Position numbers and translations under genes: made by a program
Notes under the pieces: model-generated
What the model saw: the letters and a program-made list of their open reading frames with translations, nothing else
Told to the model about the DNA's origin: nothing
Database searches by the model: none
Shown: positions 1 through 5,822 of the stretch, piece by piece
Layout: every line of letters begins with the position of its first letter
Numbering within the stretch: position 1 is the first letter of the stretch
From: JBILCM01 sp044353165
Lineage (GTDB): Bacteria > Bacillota > Bacilli > Paenibacillales > YIM-B00363
Assembly: GCA_044353165.1 (NCBI GenBank)
Contig: JBILCM010000079.1
Coordinates: 1 to 10,068, forward strand
Reading direction: 5' to 3'
Length of the DNA: 10,068 bases

Positions 1-2
1 TA

Positions 3-119
3 GCCATCGGTTATGAACACATTCATACGACAAAAGAACAAATCAAATTACAAGACATGTCAGATACGGCCCGCGTTGTCGTTGCCATCATTCAACAGTC
101 CACAAATGTAAAGAAATAA
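3..119 (+). CDS. 3' end of probable M20-family (peptidase T-like) metallopeptidase
   Basis: Frame 3 is open from the left edge to a TAA at 117-119 and encodes the last 38 residues of a protein whose start lies outside the window. The tail contains GYEHIHTTKEQIKLQDM followed by a hydrophobic helix (RVVVAIIQ). This resembles the C-terminus of PepT-like M20 zinc peptidases, where an N/E-H-I-(H/P)-T-x-(E/N)-x-I segment close to the last metal-binding loop precedes a final amphipathic helix. No metal ligands can be checked because the catalytic domain is not present. The nudF start lies 30 bases downstream with no terminator between them, so the two may be co-transcribed. That it is a real coding end is likely; the family name is inferred from a short tail and is moderately sure. 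Confidence 0.55.
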   Translation, partial: AIGYEHIHTTKEQIKLQDMSDTARVVVAIIQQSTNVKK

Positions 120-133
120 TGTTTAATGGCCTG

Positions 134-140
134 TAAGGAG
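134..140 (+). promoter_or_regulatory. Ribosome binding site that sets the nudF GTG start
   Basis: TAAGGAG at 134-140 is followed by 9 bases and then GTG at 150. The in-frame ATG at 126 lies upstream of this site and has no Shine-Dalgarno sequence of its own, so it is probably not the start. Confidence 0.75.
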
Positions 141-149
141 ATTGCCAAG

Positions 150-707
150 GTGCAGATCAATAAGCTTATAGAAAACACGCTCACTACAAAAGAAATTTTT
201 GCAGGGAAAGTGATCTCACTGCAAGTTGATGAAGTGCAGTTACCCAACGGAGACACTGCAACCCGGGAAATTGTGAAACATCCTGGCGCTGTTGCAATAA
301 TACCCATCATAAATGATAAATTGGTCGTTGTGGAACAATACCGCAAACCTCTAGAACGTCTCCAAGTAGAAATCCCTGCGGGTAAATTAGATGGTCAGGA
401 ACCGCTAGACATTGCAGCTCGAAGGGAATTACAGGAAGAGACAGGTTACCGTTGTGGGAAACTTACGTATTTACATTCGATGGCAACATCTCCAGGATTT
501 GCGGATGAAGTAATTCATATTTTCGTAGCCGAAGATCTAGTGCCTGGCGCAGCATCCCCTGATGAGGATGAATTTCTACATTGCGAATGTATTTCATTGG
601 AACAAGCGACAGTTTATATTGCTGAAGGGCGTATTTGTGATGCTAAAACTCTACTTGCTATATATGCTTGGAGACTGAGTCATTTGCAAGGTAAATGGGG
701 CATATAA
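150..707 (+). CDS. nudF: ADP-ribose pyrophosphatase, Nudix hydrolase
   Basis: Hydrolyses ADP-ribose (and related ADP-sugars) to AMP and ribose 5-phosphate in the cytoplasm. The complete Nudix box G-x5-E-x7-RE-L-x-EE-x-G-Y lies at residues 78-100, starting GKLDGQE and ending RELQEETGY, and supplies the Mg2+-binding glutamates. It is preceded by the family's typical REIVKHPGAVA and QYRKPLER strands, and followed by TSPGFADE, a loop typical of ADP-ribose-specific members. From GTG 150 the product is 185 residues, equal to B. subtilis NudF. An in-frame ATG at 126 would add eight residues but lies upstream of the TAAGGAG site. The B. subtilis neighbour yqkK is absent, so spoIIM follows directly. 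Family assignment is secure; substrate preference is inferred from overall similarity to NudF. Confidence 0.93.
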   Translation: MQINKLIENTLTTKEIFAGKVISLQVDEVQLPNGDTATREIVKHPGAVAIIPIINDKLVVVEQYRKPLERLQVEIPAGKLDGQEPLDIAARRELQEETGYRCGKLTYLHSMATSPGFADEVIHIFVAEDLVPGAASPDEDEFLHCECISLEQATVYIAEGRICDAKTLLAIYAWRLSHLQGKWGI

Positions 708-719
708 CAACGGAATGAA

Positions 720-748
720 ACATAGTTTTCCCGCAATATTCATATGTA
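720..748 (+). promoter_or_regulatory. Weak sigma-E-like promoter candidate for spoIIM
   Basis: Sigma-E (mother cell) promoters carry roughly K-M-ATATT at -35 and CATACAMT at -10, about 14 bases apart. Here ACATAGT (720-726) and CATATGTA (741-748) are 14 bases apart, but the -10 keeps only the CATA core. A second pairing, CAATATT (734-740) with AGTACAAC (753-760), has a better -35 but a poor -10 and a short spacer. B. subtilis spoIIM is known to be sigma-E dependent, which makes a promoter in this 87-base gap reasonable. The match itself is weak. Confidence 0.25.
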
Positions 749-794
749 TTGAAGTACAACCCATTTGAATATGGTGTGAAGGGGAACCTTGTTT

Positions 795-1436
795 ATGTTG
801 CATACTTACCGCATGTATTCGAAGGAAGTCATGCCGATTTATCTATTTGTGTGTATTTTGTTCCTCATGGGCATCGTTTTTGGAGCCCTGATTGTGAATG
901 CGCTCACGATGCAACAAAAACAAGAAGTAGGGCAATATGTAAATTCATTCTTCCATTCGGCAGATGAAGTTTCTGCGAATCAAGTTCCTGTTGAAACTTC
1001 ATCCTTCGCGGATACGTTGTGGTCTCATGTGAGATGGTTGTTGTTTATTTGGTTGTTGGGGTTATCCATCGCGGGTGCACCGTTAATTTTGTTGCTAAAC
1101 TTTCTTAAAGGGCTGCTTCTAGGCTTCACGATAGGGTTCCTTTCCGGGCAATGGGCTTGGAAAGGGTTAGTCATTGCGTTTATCGCAGTAGCACCTCAGA
1201 ATCTTGTCATCGTACCGGCAATGATCATTTGTAGTGTGTCAGCCATCTCTTTCAGCGCTTTATTTATTCAGACGAAATTGTTTCAACATTCGCGCACAAT
1301 TGCTAAACCATTGGGCCATTTTACTTCTCTCACGTTCATGTTTGTAGGTTTGATGATTATTGTTACGCTCCTTGAGATGTATGTTTCCCCAGCATTGTTA
1401 CGTTGGGTAACTCCAATGTTGTTGGGAGGTGTTTGA
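795..1436 (+). CDS. spoIIM: Stage II sporulation protein M (engulfment complex membrane protein)
   Basis: Integral membrane protein of the mother cell. With SpoIID and SpoIIP it forms the DMP complex that thins septal peptidoglycan and drives engulfment of the forespore. The product of 213 residues (B. subtilis 214) has about five hydrophobic segments: one near residues 14-35 (with the FLMGIVFGA signature), two between about 80 and 120, one or two between about 122 and 160, and one near 175-200 before SPALLRW. The conserved FLKGLLLGFTIGFL and VAPQNL motifs are the best family markers. I chose ATG 795 because AAGGGGAA (779-786) sits about 8-10 bases upstream; an in-frame TTG at 789 would be too close to it. 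The stop TGA overlaps the -35 element of the fur promoter. Assignment is secure. Confidence 0.93.
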   Translation: MLHTYRMYSKEVMPIYLFVCILFLMGIVFGALIVNALTMQQKQEVGQYVNSFFHSADEVSANQVPVETSSFADTLWSHVRWLLFIWLLGLSIAGAPLILLLNFLKGLLLGFTIGFLSGQWAWKGLVIAFIAVAPQNLVIVPAMIICSVSAISFSALFIQTKLFQHSRTIAKPLGHFTSLTFMFVGLMIIVTLLEMYVSPALLRWVTPMLLGGV

Positions 1437-1461
1437 CGGATATTGTCGCGCCCCCTATAAT
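1433..1461 (+). promoter_or_regulatory. Sigma-A promoter of fur
   Basis: TTGACG at 1433-1438, a 17-base spacer, then a perfect TATAAT at 1456-1461. Transcription would start near 1468, upstream of the fur ribosome binding site and start. The TGA stop of spoIIM (1434-1436) lies inside the -35 hexamer. No Fur-box or PerR-box like inverted repeat is visible around it, so autoregulation is not evident from sequence. Confidence 0.85.
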
Positions 1462-1488
1462 GTAGACAAGAGTCGTATTGTATGCAGC

Positions 1489-1496
1489 GAGGGGGG
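1489..1496 (+). promoter_or_regulatory. Ribosome binding site that sets the fur TTG start
   Basis: GAGGGGGG at 1489-1496 is followed by 7 bases and then TTG at 1504. Upstream in-frame codons lie before the transcription start predicted from the 1433-1461 promoter and would not be on that mRNA. Confidence 0.75.
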
Positions 1497-1503
1497 ACAG
1501 AAG

Positions 1504-1962
1504 TTGGAGTCGCGGATTGAAAAGATCAAACAACAACTTCAGTCACAAGGGTATAAGCTTACCCCGCAACGTGAGGCGACGGTTCGAGTGCTCTTAGAGA
1601 ATGAAGAGGATCATCTCAGCGCCGAGGATGTTTTTATGCTTGTCAAAGACAAAGCCCCTGAGATTGGACTAGCTACTGTTTATCGGACATTGGAATTATT
1701 AAGTGACCTTCATGTGGTTGAGAAGATGAACTTTGGTGATGGTGTAGCAAGATACGATTTGCGTAATGACAGCACGCATCATCATCATCACCATTTAATT
1801 TGTATTCAATGTGGAGCAGTGGATGAAATTTTGGAAGACTGGTTGGGTATGCTAGAGGATCGTTTGGAACGAGAGTTTCGATTTACGGTATTAGATCATC
1901 GACTTGATTTTCAGGGAATTTGCCATCGATGCAAGGAAAAACCTACGCATGTATCTTCATAA
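1504..1962 (+). CDS. fur: Ferric uptake regulator (Fur family transcriptional repressor)
   Basis: Dimeric metal-responsive DNA-binding protein that represses iron uptake genes when Fe2+ is bound. From TTG 1504 the product is 152 residues (B. subtilis Fur 149). The winged-helix domain spans residues about 1-82. It includes YKLTPQREATVRVLLENEED, nearly identical to B. subtilis, and the recognition-helix region PEIGLATVYRTLELL. The dimerization/metal domain carries the zinc CxxC pairs C100/C103 and C140/C143. It also has an unbroken run of six histidines, H92-H97, where the family has the HxHHH metal site. Close match to Fur rather than PerR or Zur along the DNA-binding domain supports Fur, although paralogue specificity cannot be proven from sequence. 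The gene is a single-gene unit, with a sigma-A promoter at 1433-1461 and a terminator at 1974-2002. Confidence 0.92.
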   Translation: MESRIEKIKQQLQSQGYKLTPQREATVRVLLENEEDHLSAEDVFMLVKDKAPEIGLATVYRTLELLSDLHVVEKMNFGDGVARYDLRNDSTHHHHHHLICIQCGAVDEILEDWLGMLEDRLEREFRFTVLDHRLDFQGICHRCKEKPTHVSS

Positions 1963-1973
1963 AGTCCATAATC

Positions 1974-2002
1974 AACCGAGGGCGGTTCGCTTTCGGTTTT
2001 TT
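1974..2002 (+). terminator. Rho-independent terminator after fur
   Basis: AACCGAGGGCG (1974-1984), loop GTT, then CGCTTTCGGTT (1988-1998) form an 11-bp stem. Two of the pairs are G-U. The right arm ends in TT and is followed by TTTT (1999-2002), giving six T in a row. It begins 12 bases after the fur stop. Confidence 0.85.
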
Positions 2003-2029
2003 GATGCACAAAGAGGGGAAACCTAAACT

Positions 2030-2926
2030 ATGAAACCATATTTACGGATGTTTATCGATTATTTAGCGGTTGAAAGAGGATTATCGAACAATACGATTGA
2101 GGCATATGAATATGATATCAGTTCATATATCAATTTTCTCATAAAATCTGCCGTTCATTCACTTGAACAATCGACATCTATGCACGTATTAACTTTTCTA
2201 AACCATTTGAAACATGATGGGAAATCATCCTCGACGATATTCCGTCGACTTGTGGCCATTCGTACCTTTTATCGTTTTTTAAATGAAGAGCGAATATTAA
2301 CCCATAATCCGACAGCGACGATGGGTACTCCCAAACCGAGCAAAAAATTACCATCTGTGCTTACAATACAAGAAATGAACAAGTTGTTGGCTGCTCCGGA
2401 TATGAGCACGTTATCAGGTATGCGTGATCGGGCAATGCTAGAGGTGTTGTACGCAACAGGCGTCAGAGTCTCTGAGTTGCTTTCACTCAATACGGGAGCC
2501 ATACAAACAAGTATGGGTTTTGTCAAAGTGACTGGCAAAGGATCAAAAGAACGAATTATCCCGTTAGGAAGAATGGCAATCATTTTTCTTAAAGAATACA
2601 TGGATTTTGCGCGAAACACGATGTTGAAACGTTCAAAAACAGAAGAAGCACTTTTTTTAAACCATTTGGGACTGCGTATGACAAGACAAGGTTTTTGGAA
2701 ATTGATTAAAAAGTACGCACAGGATGCAGGGATTCACAAAGAAATAACACCACATACGTTACGACATTCTTTCGCAACGCATTTGCTTGATGGGGGTGCC
2801 GACCTTCGTTCTGTGCAAGAAATGTTGGGTCATGCGGATATTTCGACGACTCAAATTTACACGCATGTAGCGAAAACAAGAATTCAAGAAGTGTACAACC
2901 AAACTCATCCTCGTGCCAAAAAATAA
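2030..2926 (+). CDS. xerD: Site-specific tyrosine recombinase XerD
   Basis: Acts with XerC at the chromosomal dif site near the terminus to resolve chromosome dimers. The 298-residue length fits the family. Residues about 1-90 are the SAM-like core-binding domain (YLAVERGLSNNTIEAY). Residues about 105-290 are the catalytic domain with the full set of active-site residues: R146 (ATGVRVSEL), K170 (TGKGSKER), H242 and R245 (PHTLRHSFATH), H268 (LGHADISTTQ) and the nucleophile Y277 (IYTHV). GAGGGG at 2013-2018 precedes ATG 2030 by about 11 bases. Its position between fur and deoB matches B. subtilis xerD (ripX), which favours XerD over XerC. yqzK, which lies between fur and xerD in B. subtilis, is missing. 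No clear promoter fits in the 27 bases after the fur terminator, and no dif site is visible in the window. Confidence 0.93.
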   Translation: MKPYLRMFIDYLAVERGLSNNTIEAYEYDISSYINFLIKSAVHSLEQSTSMHVLTFLNHLKHDGKSSSTIFRRLVAIRTFYRFLNEERILTHNPTATMGTPKPSKKLPSVLTIQEMNKLLAAPDMSTLSGMRDRAMLEVLYATGVRVSELLSLNTGAIQTSMGFVKVTGKGSKERIIPLGRMAIIFLKEYMDFARNTMLKRSKTEEALFLNHLGLRMTRQGFWKLIKKYAQDAGIHKEITPHTLRHSFATHLLDGGADLRSVQEMLGHADISTTQIYTHVAKTRIQEVYNQTHPRAKK

Positions 2927-2937
2927 ATGAAAGTCTT

Positions 2938-2966
2938 TTGCAACGATATTTTTTTAATGCAATAAT
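2938..2966 (+). promoter_or_regulatory. Candidate sigma-A promoter of the deoB-PNP-PNP-pdp operon
   Basis: TTGCAA (2938-2943) and AATAAT (2961-2966) are 17 bases apart, with an extended -10 TG at 2958-2959. The -35 matches 4 of 6 and the -10 matches 5 of 6, missing the first T. The start point would fall near 2973, leaving a leader of about 16 bases that still holds the AAGTGGTGATC ribosome binding region. Plausible, not strong. Confidence 0.4.
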
Positions 2967-2988
2967 GAACTGGAAAGTGGTGATCCCA

Positions 2989-4164
2989 ATGAAACGGTTT
3001 GAACGCATTCTTCTGATTGTGCTAGACAGTGTAGGCGTGGGAGCGCTCCCGGATGCAAGGGAATTTGGTGATGAAGGAGCGAATACACTCGGACATATTG
3101 TACAACGTGTTCCTTCCATCCGATTGCCTTTATTAGGTGCAATGGGTCTAGGAAATATCGTCCCAATTCCGAATCTACCTCTGATTGCAAAGCCATTATC
3201 CTGTTACGGGCGAATGGCAGAAAAATCTGTCGGCAAGGATACGATGACTGGACACTGGGAACTAATGGGTTTGAACGTTTCTGTACCATTCCGTACATTC
3301 CCGCATGGATTTCCTCGAGAAATCATCAATGCACTTGAACAAAGCACCGGACGAAGCGTGATTGGCAATATTCCTGCTTCAGGCACAGCAATTATTGATC
3401 AATACGGTGTCGAACAATCGAACACTGGAGCATGGATCGTTTATACATCTGCTGATAGTGTCATGCAGATTGCTGCACACGAAGATTTTATACCTTTGGA
3501 GGAGTTATACGAAGCTTGTCGTGTCGCAAGAAGACTCTTGAGTGGCGACTATGCAGTGGGCCGAGTTATTGCAAGACCTTACAAAGGGAAACCTGGTGAA
3601 TTTGTGAGGACATCGAATCGTCACGATTTTGCGGTGAAACCGCCACATGCGACAGTTTTAAACAAACTTCGAGACGCAAATTTGGATGTGATCGGCATTG
3701 GGAAAATTGGCGACATTTTCTCAGGGGAAGGAATATCCGAATCCATACCAACCCAAAGCAATGCGGACGGCATTTTACGATCAATCGACGTTATGAAACA
3801 ACATTTTCGAGGACTTTGTTTTACAAATTTGGTTGATTTCGATTCGCTTTATGGTCACCGTCGCGATCCAATAGGTTACGCTACCGCTCTTGAGCAATTC
3901 GATGCCGCGATGCCTTCTTTGATACATACATTGACTGAATCGGATTTGCTAATCATCACTGCAGATCACGGCAATGATCCCGTACACCCTGGTACCGATC
4001 ACACCCGTGAATATGTGCCCTTGCTTGTGTATAGTCCGTCGTTACAGGGCGGCGTTTCTCTTGGTACAAGGTCGACTTTCGCAGATGTTGGCGCTACAGT
4101 ATCACAAAATTTTGGCATTCCGATGCCAGAAGTTGGAACATCATTCTTAGAGGAGTTGCGTTAA
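2989..4164 (+). CDS. deoB: Phosphopentomutase
   Basis: Interconverts ribose-1-phosphate or deoxyribose-1-phosphate with the 5-phosphates, feeding nucleoside sugar into the pentose phosphate pathway or to DeoC aldolase. Member of the alkaline phosphatase superfamily with two Mn2+ ions. Family residues are all present: D13 (IVLDSVGVGALPD), the phosphorylated T85 (GKDTMTGHWE), D285 and H290 (DFDSLYGHRRD), D326 and H327 (TADHGNDP) and H338 (GTDHTREYVP). ATG 2989 gives 391 residues, close to the B. subtilis length of 394, and is preceded by AAGTGGTGATC, which pairs well with the 16S tail. An in-frame TTG at 2938 would add 17 unrelated residues. The stop TAA directly abuts the ATG of the next gene, so translation is likely coupled. 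Confidence 0.95.
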   Translation: MKRFERILLIVLDSVGVGALPDAREFGDEGANTLGHIVQRVPSIRLPLLGAMGLGNIVPIPNLPLIAKPLSCYGRMAEKSVGKDTMTGHWELMGLNVSVPFRTFPHGFPREIINALEQSTGRSVIGNIPASGTAIIDQYGVEQSNTGAWIVYTSADSVMQIAAHEDFIPLEELYEACRVARRLLSGDYAVGRVIARPYKGKPGEFVRTSNRHDFAVKPPHATVLNKLRDANLDVIGIGKIGDIFSGEGISESIPTQSNADGILRSIDVMKQHFRGLCFTNLVDFDSLYGHRRDPIGYATALEQFDAAMPSLIHTLTESDLLIITADHGNDPVHPGTDHTREYVPLLVYSPSLQGGVSLGTRSTFADVGATVSQNFGIPMPEVGTSFLEELR

Positions 4165-5001
4165 ATGAACATAACCAATATCAAAGAAGCTAGTACGTAC
4201 ATTTTAGAAAAGACCGCGTTACGCCCTGAAATTGCTTTAATTTTAGGTTCTGGTCTAGGTGAACTGGCGAATGCAATCGAACAGCCGCTTTCAATTCCAT
4301 ATCGTCACATACCGAATTTCCCGGTTTCTACAGTAGAAGGACATGCAGGTGAGCTCATTATCGGTACTTTGGAAGGGATTCCTGTGTTGGTGATGAAAGG
4401 CCGCTTCCATATGTATGAAGGGTATGATGCGCAAACTGTTGCTTTCCCGGTTCGGGTAATGAAGTTTTTGGGCATTAAAACATTAATTGTGACGAATGCA
4501 TCTGGTGGAATCAACGCTGCTTACACACCGGGTGATCTTATGGTCATCCAAGATCATATCAACTTTATGTTTCGCAATCCTTTAATTGGAACGAATAACC
4601 CACAGATGGGCGTTCGTTTTCCGGACATGTCGGAGGCTTACAGTAAACGACTACGCGATTTAGCCCTTAACGTAGGCGCACAAGAAAACATCCAGTTGCA
4701 ACAAGGTGTTTACCTCGGATTGCTAGGCCCTTCCTATGAAACACCTGCTGAAATTCGCATGATGCGCCATCTTGGCGCGGATGCTGTGGGAATGTCCACT
4801 GTTCCTGAAACTATTGCCGCGCGCCATGCGGGGATTGAGGTGCTCGGAATCTCTTGTATTAGCAATATGGCTGCAGGCATGTTAGATCAACCTTTATCGC
4901 ATGAAGAAGTTATGGCAACGGGGGAGAAAGTAAAAACGAAGTTTATGCGACTCGTGACTCAGATTGTTAAGCAGAGGCTGACTGATAATGAACTACTATG
5001 A
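4165..5001 (+). CDS. punA: Purine nucleoside phosphorylase, trimeric 6-oxopurine type
   Basis: Phosphorolyses inosine, guanosine and their deoxy forms to the base and (deoxy)ribose-1-phosphate. The 278-residue protein belongs to the trimeric PNP/MTAP family (PupG/PunA in bacilli). Seen: GSGLGELA (28-35) for phosphate, STVEGHAG (55-62) with H60, GRFHMYEGY (79-87), VTNASGG (109-115), GPSYETPAE (188-196) with E192, GMSTVPE (209-215), ISNMAAG (232-238) with N234, and SHEEV (245-249) with H246. E192 and N234 match human PNP E201 and N243, which select 6-oxopurines, and H246 matches H257, which meets the sugar 5'-hydroxyl. The ATG follows the deoB stop with no gap, and AGGAG at 4151-4155 lies 9 bases upstream. 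Its 3' end overlaps the next gene by 14 bases. Function and class are secure. Confidence 0.93.
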   Translation: MNITNIKEASTYILEKTALRPEIALILGSGLGELANAIEQPLSIPYRHIPNFPVSTVEGHAGELIIGTLEGIPVLVMKGRFHMYEGYDAQTVAFPVRVMKFLGIKTLIVTNASGGINAAYTPGDLMVIQDHINFMFRNPLIGTNNPQMGVRFPDMSEAYSKRLRDLALNVGAQENIQLQQGVYLGLLGPSYETPAEIRMMRHLGADAVGMSTVPETIAARHAGIEVLGISCISNMAAGMLDQPLSHEEVMATGEKVKTKFMRLVTQIVKQRLTDNELL

Positions 5002-5821
5002 CCTAGTGCGTTCGGCAGCGGACCGACTTCGTGAAAAACTTGAGAATCGAAACCCGCAAATAGGAATCATTCTAGGTTCCGGATTAGGTGATTTTGCCAA
5101 TCAAGTGAAGGACGCCGTTTATGTTCCTTATCAGGAGTTACCTTTCTTTCCGGTGTCTACAGTCGAAGGTCATGCGGGGCAATTCGTGATCGGTGATGTT
5201 GAAGGTAAATGTGTCATCATCATGCAGGGAAGGGTCCATTTTTACGAAGGATATACAATGCGTGACGTTGTATTCCCAGTCTATGTTATGAAATCGATTG
5301 GCATAGGTTCGCTTATCATTACGAACGCTGCAGGTGGTATGAATCCAGACTTTTCTGCAGGAGATTTTATGCTGATTCAAGATCACATCAATGTAACGGG
5401 TGACAACCCCCTTATCGGAATTGATGAAAAAGATTGGAATTCACGCTTTATTGATATGTCAGTCGCCTATGACCGCGAGTATCAGGAACTGATGCGTAAT
5501 GTTGCGATGGCCTTGAAATCTGAATATCGACTTGTTGAAGGCGTCTATTGCGGAATTAGCGGTCCTGCTTACTTAACCCCGTCCGAGCTAAAATGGTTAG
5601 CAAAAATTGGTGGGGATGCTATCGGCATGTCTACAGTCGGGGAAGCCATCGCTGCTCGTCATGCCGGAATTCGAATTGTGGGCATCTCATGCATCACAGA
5701 TATGGCCATTGGAGAGACGTTGGAGCCGTTATCACATGAACAAGTTGTCGCGGTAGCGAATCAAACAAAACCTTATTTTTACTTACTGATCAAACATTTT
5801 TTAAGGGAAGTAAAGGTGTAA
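4988..5821 (+). CDS. Second trimeric-type purine nucleoside phosphorylase with altered base-recognition residues
   Basis: Tandem paralogue of the preceding PNP: 277 residues, alignable end to end with one two-residue indel and roughly half the positions identical by eye. The phosphate and sugar sites are kept: GSGLGDFA (30-37), EGHAG (60-64), GRVHFYEGY (81-89), GMSTVGE (213-219) and H250 in SHEQV. Two base-contacting residues differ. The loop GPAYLTPSE has L196 where the first copy has E192 (human E201), and ITDMAIG has D238 where the first copy has N234 (human N243). Asp at this site is found in methylthioadenosine phosphorylases, which bind a 6-aminopurine, and human PNP with Asn243 changed to Asp is known to gain adenosine activity. 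I infer a 6-aminopurine nucleoside (adenosine/deoxyadenosine) preference. A redundant 6-oxopurine enzyme or MTA phosphorylase are alternatives, the latter less likely because H250 is kept. AGAGG at 4973-4977 precedes ATG 4988 by 10 bases. Confidence 0.9.
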   Translation: MNYYDLVRSAADRLREKLENRNPQIGIILGSGLGDFANQVKDAVYVPYQELPFFPVSTVEGHAGQFVIGDVEGKCVIIMQGRVHFYEGYTMRDVVFPVYVMKSIGIGSLIITNAAGGMNPDFSAGDFMLIQDHINVTGDNPLIGIDEKDWNSRFIDMSVAYDREYQELMRNVAMALKSEYRLVEGVYCGISGPAYLTPSELKWLAKIGGDAIGMSTVGEAIAARHAGIRIVGISCITDMAIGETLEPLSHEQVVAVANQTKPYFYLLIKHFLREVKV

Positions 5822-5822
5822 T

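Noticed and set aside
92..346. Antisense reading frames such as this one and those at 2269-2619, 2706-3119, 2954-3298, 6245-6538 and 7421-7744
   Set aside because: All lie opposite strongly conserved genes, show no recognisable domains, and lack ribosome binding sites; they are mirror frames of real genes.
749..967. Plus-strand 72-codon reading frame overlapping the spoIIM start
   Set aside because: It lies out of frame inside spoIIM, has no family likeness, and no well-placed ribosome binding site. spoIIM explains the region.
2030..2926. xerD as the integrase of a mobile element
   Set aside because: It sits in the conserved fur-xerD-deoB order, has the XerD length and motifs, and no attachment repeats or cargo genes are near it.
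2927..2942. cre-like (CcpA) site TGAAAG..TTTTGCA upstream of deoB
   Set aside because: The central CG of the cre consensus is TC here and the right end does not fit, so the match is not convincing.
4165..5821. Possible assembly duplication of one PNP gene
   Set aside because: The two copies differ at about half of the residues and throughout the DNA, so they are old paralogues, not an assembly artefact.
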